From positions 1-12,547 of the forward strand of contig CAINVI010000194.1 in assembly GCA_903854075.1 (NCBI GenBank): a stretch of DNA of 12,547 nucleotides, in the 5' to 3' direction. Shown here one piece after another: positions 1 through 6,334 of this stretch; position 1 is the stretch's first letter, and the number at the start of each line of letters is the position of its first letter. Both the position numbers and the translations under genes were made by a program. The notes beneath the pieces were generated by a model. The model had not been told where the DNA came from and made no database searches. It saw nothing but the letters and a program-made list of their open reading frames with translations. Source of the stretch: Candidatus Pollutiaquabacter sp. Lineage in GTDB: Bacteria; Bacteroidota; Bacteroidia; AKYH767-A; 2013-40CM-41-45.

Positions 1-5
1 AGACC

Positions 6-13
6 TATCTTTG
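6..13 (+). promoter_or_regulatory. Candidate -7 promoter element of carA (TATCTTTG)
   Basis: TATCTTTG matches the Bacteroidota sigma-A -7 consensus TAnnTTTG exactly, and the same octamer precedes pdhA at 11621. Only 7 nt separate it from the carA ATG, so a transcript from here would have almost no 5' leader. The -33 element would lie left of the window and cannot be checked. An eight-base match next to a window edge may be chance. Confidence 0.45.
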
Positions 14-20
14 TTTCCCG

Positions 21-1157
21 ATGCCAGTACGTCACACAGATAAACGTCCTGCGCTATTGTTACTGGAAGACGGAACCGTATTCCATGGACAGGCGGCGGG
101 TGCCATCGGAACTACCACCGGTGAGATATGTTTTAATACCGGGATGACCGGTTACCAGGAAATATTTACTGATCCTTCTTATTACAAGCAAGTGCTTGTT
201 GCCACTCATGTTCACATCGGCAATTACGGTGTGCACGGGGAAGAGGTGGAAAGCGATGGTATAAAGATCTCAGGTCTTGTTTGTCGATCTTTTAATGCTT
301 CATTCTCCCGAAAGTCAGCTACGAATTCTATCCAGGATTATTTCGTTGCTCAGCACATCGTTGCCATAGCTGATGTTGATACCCGTGCACTGGTTCGTCA
401 TATCCGGCACAAGGGAGCTATGAATTGCATTATCTCTTCCGAAACACTGGACGTCGATGTGCTGAAAACGCAGTTGCAAATGGTTCCTTCTATGGCAGGA
501 TTGGAACTGTCATCTTCAGTGACCACACGTCAACCCTATTTCCTTGGTGATCCATCTGCCGCTCTGAAAGTGGCTGTACTTGATTTTGGTGTGAAGAGAA
601 ACATTCTTCGCAGTTTGCTTCAGCGCGGTTGTTATTTGCAGGTTTTTCCAGCATCAACGTCGTATGCGGAAATTAAAAAGTGGCAGCCTGATGGAATACT
701 GTTAAGTAATGGTCCCGGCGATCCTTCGGCTATGCCAAGTGCTGTAGCAACTATTAAAGAAATACTCAACGATACCACTCCGGTATTTGGTATTTGTTTA
801 GGACATCAGTTGCTGGCTGAGGCCTGTGGCATCACCACTTACAAGATGTTCAATGGTCATCGCGGCATCAATCATCCTGTGAAAAATCTGATCACCGGTC
901 GTTGCGAAATTACTTCACAGAATCATGGTTTTGCGGTGAAGGCAGAGGATGTGCATGCTTCTACACGTGTAGAGGTTACGCATATCAATTTGAACGATGG
1001 AACGATTGAGGGTATTCGTGTTAAAAACCGTGCTGCTTGCAGCGTGCAATACCATCCGGAAGCAGCTCCGGGTCCGCACGATTCCAGCTATTTGTTCGAT
1101 GAATTCCTTCAGGTCATCCGAAAATATATCGGCGCAGAAAAGCAGGTCGCTGGCTGA
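21..1157 (+). CDS. carA: Carbamoyl phosphate synthetase small (glutaminase) subunit
   Basis: CarA hydrolyses glutamine and passes ammonia to the large subunit CarB, which makes carbamoyl phosphate for pyrimidine and arginine synthesis in the cytoplasm. The 378-residue product has the usual length. It has an N-terminal CPSase small-chain domain (LEDGTVFHG at 15-23, GMTGYQEIFTDPSY at 41-54) and a C-terminal class I glutamine amidotransferase domain. In the latter, GICLGHQ gives the nucleophile Cys259, and YHPEA gives His345 and Glu347, so the triad is complete. The ATG at 21 leaves about 12 residues before the conserved LLEDGT core, as is usual in Bacteroidota. The frame is open to the left edge, so a longer form cannot be excluded. 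carB is not in the window. The gene runs convergently into the phosphatase gene, with 2 nt between the two stops. Identification is secure. Confidence 0.97.
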   Translation: MPVRHTDKRPALLLLEDGTVFHGQAAGAIGTTTGEICFNTGMTGYQEIFTDPSYYKQVLVATHVHIGNYGVHGEEVESDGIKISGLVCRSFNASFSRKSATNSIQDYFVAQHIVAIADVDTRALVRHIRHKGAMNCIISSETLDVDVLKTQLQMVPSMAGLELSSSVTTRQPYFLGDPSAALKVAVLDFGVKRNILRSLLQRGCYLQVFPASTSYAEIKKWQPDGILLSNGPGDPSAMPSAVATIKEILNDTTPVFGICLGHQLLAEACGITTYKMFNGHRGINHPVKNLITGRCEITSQNHGFAVKAEDVHASTRVEVTHINLNDGTIEGIRVKNRAACSVQYHPEAAPGPHDSSYLFDEFLQVIRKYIGAEKQVAG

Positions 1158-1159
1158 TT

Positions 1160-1918
1160 TTAAAGCAGTGAGTTCTTGACGCCGCGAGCGGCGAGTTTCC
1201 AGTAATATTTTTCGTTCGGTACTTTTTTCAAAGCTTCGAGGTGTCGAACGCCGTGCATATCACTGCCGATAAAGTCAATCATATCCTCATCGATTAAAAG
1301 CTCGGCGCAATGTCGTGCCGCAGGACCATAATAACCCACGAGAGAATTAGTGTTGAGTTGAAAAAGGACGCCGAGGTCTTTTAGTTTACGGTAAATTTCC
1401 GGTTTGCCGTACCAAAAAGGATACCGCTCCGGATGCGCGAGCACAGGAACGTAGCCTTGAATGTTCAGGTCAAAAACTACGTTTTGAATATTGTCCGGCG
1501 GATTCACATAGGAAATTTCGAAAAGAAGATACTTCTCTGCAATGGTCAGTAGCTTTTCATTGCGGTTGATCATCTGCACCAAAGCTTCATCGAGGTAATA
1601 TTCTGCGGCAGCTTCGAGTTCGATGTTGATGCCTTGTTGTCTTGCTGCAGACGTTACAGTGGCCAAACCATTCATGATTATTTCCGGCGTATTGCGGAAG
1701 TAATCACTCATTATGTGCGGCGTGGTGATTATTTTTTTATAGCCCAGGTCTTGTAATTCGCGCAAGAGTTCCAGCGAGTCTTCTATTGTTGCAACGCCAT
1801 CGTCAATACCGGGAATCAGGTGGGAGTGAATGTCTGTTCCAATTATTGAAAAATCGTTTACCGGCGGATACTGGATGGTTGCTTGTTTACTTCCGAAAAT
1901 CCGATTCAGCCAACTCAT
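1160..1918 (-). CDS. PHP-domain protein-tyrosine phosphatase, CpsB/CapC/YwqE family
   Basis: This family of metal-dependent phosphatases dephosphorylates the Tyr-rich tail of Wzc/CapB-type kinases that control capsule and exopolysaccharide chain length and export. In Bacteroidota it is often mislabelled histidinol phosphatase. The 252-residue protein carries the PHP metal-ligand motifs in order: DIHSHLIPGIDDG (29-41; His31, His33), TTPH (His68), EAAAEYY (Glu106), LAHPERY (His162) and GSDMHG (Asp220, His222). There is no signal peptide or membrane segment, so it should be cytoplasmic. I chose the ATG at 1918 because it begins MSWLNRIFG, typical of the family, and lies 4 nt after the upstream epimerase stop. 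An ATG at 1951 in the same frame would overlap that gene. It is the last gene of the block, and no kinase partner is present in the window. The family is clear; the exact substrate is inferred. Confidence 0.9.
   Translation of the reverse strand: MSWLNRIFGSKQATIQYPPVNDFSIIGTDIHSHLIPGIDDGVATIEDSLELLRELQDLGYKKIITTPHIMSDYFRNTPEIIMNGLATVTSAARQQGINIELEAAAEYYLDEALVQMINRNEKLLTIAEKYLLFEISYVNPPDNIQNVVFDLNIQGYVPVLAHPERYPFWYGKPEIYRKLKDLGVLFQLNTNSLVGYYGPAARHCAELLIDEDMIDFIGSDMHGVRHLEALKKVPNEKYYWKLAARGVKNSLL
1180..1193. other. GC-rich hairpin just past the carA stop
   Basis: CGCCG-CGAG-CGGCG is a perfect 5-bp GC stem with a 4-nt loop, starting 22 nt after the carA stop and lying inside the 3' end of the phosphatase gene. 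It is followed by GAGTTT rather than a run of T, so it is not a standard intrinsic terminator. It might still pause or protect the carA transcript, or it may simply be a by-product of the Ala-Ala-Arg-Gly-Val codons on the other strand. Confidence 0.25.
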
Positions 1919-1922
1919 AGAC

Positions 1923-2909
1923 TTAACGTGCGCTTTGGGTAAACCATTCAAACGTGCGACGAAGACCTTCTAGCGCTTTTACTGTTGGAGTATATCCCAA
2001 AAGTTTCTCTGCCTTGGATATGTCCGCGAGCGAATCACGGATATCACCTGCTCTTGATTCACGATGTATAGCTTTGACATCCGAGCCAGCTAATCCGGTA
2101 ATCATACTGTAAATTTCATTGATGGACAACCGTTCTCCAACGGCTACATTGTAAATCTGATTAGTTGCATCAGGATTAGTAGCGAAGAAGGCGCGTATAT
2201 TGGCTTGTACGGCATTTTCTACAAAGGTAAAATCGCGCGTCTGTTCGCCGTCGCCATCAATGAAAGGTGCATTCTTGGATAGGGCTGCATGCATGAAGAG
2301 CGGAATAACTGCTGCATAAGCACCTTCTGGACTTTGATTCGGTCCGAAAACATTAAAATACCGCAGACCGATTATTTCCATGCCGTATGTTTTTGCAAAG
2401 ACGGCGGCGTATAATTCGTTCGTTTTTTTACTGACGGCGTAGGGCGACAATGGGTTGCCGGTTTCTTGTTCGCGTTTCGGTAATACCGGATGATCACCAT
2501 ATACCGATGAACTACTGGCATAAACAAAACGCTTGACTTTTTGCTCTTTTGCCGCAGCCAGAACATTCAAGAATCCGGTAGCATTGATGGAGTGGGTGGC
2601 AATCGGATCTTTTACAGAACGTGGTACCGATCCTAATGCTGCCTGATGTGATACATAGTCGATTCCTTCACAGGCTTTCAGGCAAGCAGAATAATCGCGG
2701 ATGTCTTCCTTGATAAATTCCACATTGGCAGCGCTCAGAAAAGGTTGGATATTTTCCAGATTGCCGGTGAGCAGGTTGTCTAAGATGCGAACATGGCCTG
2801 CCTTATGCTCTACGAGATAAGCGACCAGGTTGGATCCAATGAAACCTGCGCCGCCGGTTATCAGAAAGCGCGTTTTGGAAATATCGACGTTATGAAAGTC
2901 GTGCTGCAC
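1923..2909 (-). CDS. wbpP: UDP-N-acetylhexosamine (GlcNAc/GlcNAcA) 4-epimerase, WbpP/TviC-like
   Basis: This is an extended short-chain dehydrogenase/reductase that would interconvert UDP-GlcNAc and UDP-GalNAc, or the matching uronates, through a 4-keto intermediate with bound NAD. The 328-residue sequence has the NAD-binding GGAGFIG (19-25), SSSSVYG (132-138) and the catalytic pair Tyr157/Lys161 in YAVSK. The segments HQAALGSVPRSVKDPI (88-103), LRYFNVFGPNQ and GAYAAVIP recall WbpP of Pseudomonas O6 and TviC of Salmonella Vi antigen rather than GalE. The start is GTG at 2909, whose G is shared with the TAG stop of rfbB (TAGTG). No ATG exists before the Rossmann motif, so coupled re-initiation is likely. 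Beside a TviB-like dehydrogenase it would supply UDP-GalNAcA. Whether it prefers the amino sugar or the uronate cannot be read from the sequence. Confidence 0.85.
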   Translation of the reverse strand: MQHDFHNVDISKTRFLITGGAGFIGSNLVAYLVEHKAGHVRILDNLLTGNLENIQPFLSAANVEFIKEDIRDYSACLKACEGIDYVSHQAALGSVPRSVKDPIATHSINATGFLNVLAAAKEQKVKRFVYASSSSVYGDHPVLPKREQETGNPLSPYAVSKKTNELYAAVFAKTYGMEIIGLRYFNVFGPNQSPEGAYAAVIPLFMHAALSKNAPFIDGDGEQTRDFTFVENAVQANIRAFFATNPDATNQIYNVAVGERLSINEIYSMITGLAGSDVKAIHRESRAGDIRDSLADISKAEKLLGYTPTVKALEGLRRTFEWFTQSAR

Positions 2910-3973
2910 TAGCGATGTAGATATTGTTGTTCGTAGTAGTTAAGGTAGTCACCGGAAGTCACGTTGTTCAACCAGGTCTCATTTTCGAGGTACCAGGAAA
3001 CCGTTCGTTCCAATCCTTCCTCAAATTGTAAAGACGGCGCCCAGTCAAGTTCTGCTTTTATTCGCGATGCATCGATGGCATAACGAAGATCGTGTCCGGC
3101 TCTGTCTTTTACGAAGGTGATAAGTTTTTCTGATGTTCCGGAAGCTCGCTCCAGTTTTTTATCCATGATTTTACACAATAAACGGATCAAGTCAATGTTT
3201 TTCCATTCGTTGTGCCCGCCGATATTATATGTTTTACCATTTTCGGCACGGTGAAATACCGTGTCAATAGCTATGGCATGGTCAATAACATACAGCCAGT
3301 CCCGTACGTTTTCTCCTGTACCGTAAACGGGAACAGGACGATTATTTCGAATATTATGTATCGCCAGGGGAATCAGCTTCTCCGGAAATTGATTAGGTCC
3401 ATAATTGTTGGAGCAATTCGATATGACGATTGGAAGACCATAGGTGTCGTGGTAAGCTCGAACGAAATGGTCAGAACTGGCTTTGGAGGCAGAGTAAGGA
3501 CTGTGCGGGTCATAGGCCGTAGTTTCTGTGAACATGCCGGTTTCGCCAAGTGTACCATAAACTTCATCCGTTGAAATATGATAGAACCTGCACTGATCAA
3601 GCTTGTCGGACCAATATCTACGTGCTGCGTTCAACAGGTTCACCGTTCCAACGACGTTGGTGAGTACGAATTCAAGCGGAGAGGAAATGGAACGATCGAC
3701 ATGTGATTCAGCAGCAAGATGGATCACGCTGTCGAATTGTTGGGTGTTGAAGAGCTCGTCAATAAAAGTGGCATCCGTGATATCTCCGCGGATGAACGAA
3801 TAGTTGTCAGCTTCTTCAATATCTTGTAAGTTGGCCAGATTCCCTGCGTACGTCAGCTTGTCCAGATTGACAATTCTGTACTGCGGGTAATTTTTTACAA
3901 AACGCCTAACAACGTGAGAGCCGATAAATCCGGCGCCACCGGTGATCAGTATGTTTTTAGTGGTCGTATTCAT
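2909..3973 (-). CDS. rfbB: dTDP-glucose 4,6-dehydratase
   Basis: RfbB (RmlB) converts dTDP-glucose to dTDP-4-keto-6-deoxyglucose, the branch point for rhamnose and many other deoxysugars. The 354-residue product has GGAGFIG (12-18), AAESHVDRS (87-95), the dehydratase signature STDEVYG (134-140, with Thr135, Asp136 and Glu137) and YSASK (Tyr160, Lys164). NNYGPNQFPEKLIPL and VRDWLYVIDHA follow further on, all classic for RfbB. The ATG at 3973 places the Rossmann motif correctly and lies 4 nt after the galE stop. An in-frame ATG at 4030 would extend into galE and adds an atypical leader. The stop overlaps the next gene's GTG by one base. Its usual partners rfbA, rfbC and rfbD are not in the window, so the dTDP-glucose must come from RfbA encoded elsewhere and the final sugar is unknown. 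Confidence 0.94.
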   Translation of the reverse strand: MNTTTKNILITGGAGFIGSHVVRRFVKNYPQYRIVNLDKLTYAGNLANLQDIEEADNYSFIRGDITDATFIDELFNTQQFDSVIHLAAESHVDRSISSPLEFVLTNVVGTVNLLNAARRYWSDKLDQCRFYHISTDEVYGTLGETGMFTETTAYDPHSPYSASKASSDHFVRAYHDTYGLPIVISNCSNNYGPNQFPEKLIPLAIHNIRNNRPVPVYGTGENVRDWLYVIDHAIAIDTVFHRAENGKTYNIGGHNEWKNIDLIRLLCKIMDKKLERASGTSEKLITFVKDRAGHDLRYAIDASRIKAELDWAPSLQFEEGLERTVSWYLENETWLNNVTSGDYLNYYEQQYLHR

Positions 3974-3977
3974 GGTG

Positions 3978-5000
3978 TCAACGCTTGGAAACGTTTTTAA
4001 GTTGCAGTTCCCATTTCCATGCACTTCCAACGATGTCGTCCAGCGAAAATTGTGCTTTCCAGCCTAGGATTTTTTCCGCCAGCGTTGCATCGGCCCAAAT
4101 TTGTTCTACATCACCCGGCCTCCGTTCACCAAAAGCATAATTCAATTTCATTCCGGTCATCGTTTCGAAGGCGCGGATCACTTCCAGGATGGTAAATCCT
4201 TTTCCCGCGCCGAGATTGTACACTTCGTGGGCAGTGGTCATTTTTGGTGAGGTTAATCGGTCCAATGCAGCAACATGAGCACGAGCCACATCAACAACAT
4301 GAATATAGTCGCGTACGCAAGTGCCATCATGGGTGTTGTAATCATTTCCATACACATGCATGGAAGGACGAAGACCTGCGGCGGTCTGTGTGATGACAGG
4401 GACAAGATTGGTGGGCGCTTGAAGCGGGAATTCTCCAATGAGGGCGCTTTCGTGCGCTCCGGCAGGATTGAAGTAGCGCAGTGAAATCCCTTTCATTCGG
4501 TGGGCCTTCATGACATCAGCCACGATTCGTTCGCCCAGTTGCTTGGTAACACCGTAGGGCGATTCGGCACGTTCCAGCAGTGTGTCTTCCGTTACGGGCG
4601 ATGTCTTTGGTGTGCCATAAACTGTGCAAGAGGAAGAGAATACAAAATATTGGATACCGTTATCGGTCACTGCATCTAATAGATTAGTCAGTGAGTCGAT
4701 ATTGTTATGATAATAGCGCAATGGGTTCTCCACGGATTCGTTTACCGACTTGAAAGCTGCAAAATGTATCACAGCGTCTACTTGTAATGTCCGAAGCAGA
4801 CTGGATATGCCGATCTTGTCGCAGAGGTCAATGTTGTAGAAGTCTACGGCCGTTCCGGTAATTTTTTCGATGGCATGACGTGTCTCTTCGTGTGAATTTG
4901 AAAGATTGTCAACGAGGATCGGTTGGTGCCCTTTTTTGATGAGCTCCACACTGGTATGAGCGCCGATATATCCGGTTCCTCCGGTGACAAGAATATTCAT
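3978..5000 (-). CDS. galE: UDP-glucose 4-epimerase
   Basis: GalE interconverts UDP-glucose and UDP-galactose using tightly bound NAD. The 340-residue length is normal. Motifs are GGTGYIG (7-13), HFAAFKSVNESVENPLRYY (79-97), SSSCTVYG (122-129) and YGVTK, with catalytic Tyr149 and Lys153 at the positions found in E. coli GalE. LRYFNPAGAH, HDGTCVRDYIHV and the C-terminal RRPGDVEQIWAD are diagnostic of true GalE and set it apart from the WbpP-like epimerase two genes downstream. The ATG at 4998-5000 lies 3 nt after the upstream stop, and a 4-nt gap leads to rfbB, so translation is probably coupled. In this setting it most likely supplies galactose to the polysaccharide, although it could also serve general galactose metabolism. 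Confidence 0.95.
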   Translation of the reverse strand: MNILVTGGTGYIGAHTSVELIKKGHQPILVDNLSNSHEETRHAIEKITGTAVDFYNIDLCDKIGISSLLRTLQVDAVIHFAAFKSVNESVENPLRYYHNNIDSLTNLLDAVTDNGIQYFVFSSSCTVYGTPKTSPVTEDTLLERAESPYGVTKQLGERIVADVMKAHRMKGISLRYFNPAGAHESALIGEFPLQAPTNLVPVITQTAAGLRPSMHVYGNDYNTHDGTCVRDYIHVVDVARAHVAALDRLTSPKMTTAHEVYNLGAGKGFTILEVIRAFETMTGMKLNYAFGERRPGDVEQIWADATLAEKILGWKAQFSLDDIVGSAWKWELQLKNVSKR

Positions 5001-5003
5001 GAA

Positions 5004-6293
5004 TCAGAGACTCCAGTAATTTACACCATTCATTTTGTGCTTGTAAATACCTTTCAGGTCAACAACTAGTCCGTCGGCTTTTAGGTGATTACGCATCCAT
5101 TCGGCGTCGTAAGCTTTATATTCGTCGTGACCGACTGTTACGATAATAGCATCGTAGTCATTGCTGATAGCATTCACCAGTTCGAATCCGTATTCGTGTT
5201 TTAAGTCGCCAGAATCAGCGCGAGGGTCAGTTACATCTACCGCCACACTGTACGACTGTAATTCTTTCACCACATCGGCGACTTTTGAATTACGAATATC
5301 TTCAACGTTTTCTTTAAAAGTAGCGCCCATTACCAATACTTTCGATTTGGAGACGTCTTTGCCGGCAGCGATTATTTTCTTTACGGTTTGCTTGGCTACA
5401 TAAAATCCCATGCTGTCGTTGACATAGCGTCCGCTATTAATGACTTGGGCATGATAGCCGAGCGCTTGTGCTTTGTACGTAAGATAATATGGGTCGACGC
5501 CAATACAATGGCCGCCAACAAGTCCCGGCTGCATACGGATGAAATTCCATTTGGTGCCGGCAGCTTCCAGTACATCGTAGGTATTGATGCCCATTTTATT
5601 GAAAATGATGGACAGTTCATTCATCAGGGCAATGTTCACATCGCGCTGTGTGTTCTCAATGATTTTGGCAGCTTCTGCTACTTTCACGGACGAAGCTTTG
5701 AAAACGCCGGCTTGCACGATGATGCTATAGACATCAGCTACTGTTTCGAGTGCATCTTTATCACAGCCCGATACCACTTTCAGGATTTTTGTAATCGTAT
5801 GTTCGTGGTCGCCGGGGTTGATACGTTCCGGGGAGTAGCCGAACTTGAAATCCGTTCCGGCTTTCAGGCCGGAAAGTTCTTCCAGTAACGGTACACAATC
5901 CTCCTCGGTACAGCCAGGATAGACGGTTGACTCGTAGACGACATAATCACCTTTTTTCAGCACTTGTCCGATAAAGCGCGTTGCACCCAATAACGGTTTA
6001 AGATCAGGCAGATTGTGTTCGTCGATCGGCGTTGGTACCGTGACTATGAAAAAAGAAGCTTCTCTCAACTCGTCAAGTGATGCGGTGAATTTAATATCGC
6101 ATCCTTTGAAAGCATCGGCATGTAGTTCACCGCTTGGATCGACGCCCTGGCGCATTTTTTCCAGACGACCTTCGTTGATATCAAATCCGATGACGGATGT
6201 TTTTCTAGCGAATTCCAGCGCAATCGGGAGTCCGACATATCCGAGTCCCAATACGGCCAATTTCTTTTTCTTGTCCAATAATTCCCGTTGCAT
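5004..6293 (-). CDS. tviB: UDP-N-acetylhexosamine 6-dehydrogenase, TviB/WbpO-like
   Basis: This is a UDP-glucose/GDP-mannose dehydrogenase family enzyme. It oxidises C6 of a UDP-N-acetylhexosamine in two NAD-dependent steps, giving UDP-GlcNAcA or UDP-GalNAcA. The 429-residue product has GLGYVGLP (16-23), VPTPIDEHNLPDL (86-98), ESTVYPGCTEEDCVP, YSPERINPGD (153-162) and KIIENTQRDVNIALMNEL (Lys210, Asn214). The catalytic Cys263 is in GGHCIGVDPYY. Phrases such as SPERINPGD and AAGTKWNF are typical of TviB and WbpO. It differs clearly from the Ugd gene at 9015, which has the GYGGSCFPKD active-site form. It is separated by 41 nt from the wbpB-like gene and by 3 nt from galE. In context it should make the UDP-GlcNAcA used by the WbpB/E/D enzymes. 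GlcNAc versus GalNAc specificity cannot be decided from the motifs. Confidence 0.9.
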   Translation of the reverse strand: MQRELLDKKKKLAVLGLGYVGLPIALEFARKTSVIGFDINEGRLEKMRQGVDPSGELHADAFKGCDIKFTASLDELREASFFIVTVPTPIDEHNLPDLKPLLGATRFIGQVLKKGDYVVYESTVYPGCTEEDCVPLLEELSGLKAGTDFKFGYSPERINPGDHEHTITKILKVVSGCDKDALETVADVYSIIVQAGVFKASSVKVAEAAKIIENTQRDVNIALMNELSIIFNKMGINTYDVLEAAGTKWNFIRMQPGLVGGHCIGVDPYYLTYKAQALGYHAQVINSGRYVNDSMGFYVAKQTVKKIIAAGKDVSKSKVLVMGATFKENVEDIRNSKVADVVKELQSYSVAVDVTDPRADSGDLKHEYGFELVNAISNDYDAIIVTVGHDEYKAYDAEWMRNHLKADGLVVDLKGIYKHKMNGVNYWSL

Positions 6294-6311
6294 ACGAGCA
6301 ATATGTTATCC

Positions 6312-6327
6312 GACGGAAAAATCCGTC
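6312..6327. other. Hairpin in the wbpB-tviB gap
   Basis: GACGGA and TCCGTC form a perfect 6-bp stem around a 4-nt loop (TTTT on the transcribed strand) inside the 41-nt gap between the 3-dehydrogenase stop and the 6-dehydrogenase start. No T-run follows in the direction of transcription, so it is not a standard terminator. It could act as a processing or stability element that separates expression of the two halves of the block. Function is inferred only from its position in one of the two longer gaps. Confidence 0.35.
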
Positions 6328-6334
6328 ATCGTTA

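Noticed and set aside
1160..1918. Histidinol phosphatase (HisK-type) identity for the PHP protein
   Set aside because: The DIHSHLIPGIDDG start, the overall length and the polysaccharide gene context fit the CpsB/CapC/YwqE group. No histidine-biosynthesis gene is nearby.
1923..5000. Three adjacent SDR genes (wbpP-like, rfbB, galE) as a recent tandem duplication
   Set aside because: Their active-site signatures differ (SSSSVYG, STDEVYG, SSSCTVYG) and each matches its own old subfamily, so they are ancient paralogues brought together, not fresh copies.
5388..5888. A 166-codon open frame on the + strand opposite the TviB-like dehydrogenase
   Set aside because: The - strand encodes the conserved core of the dehydrogenase, including the catalytic Cys263. 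The opposite frame shows no family motif.
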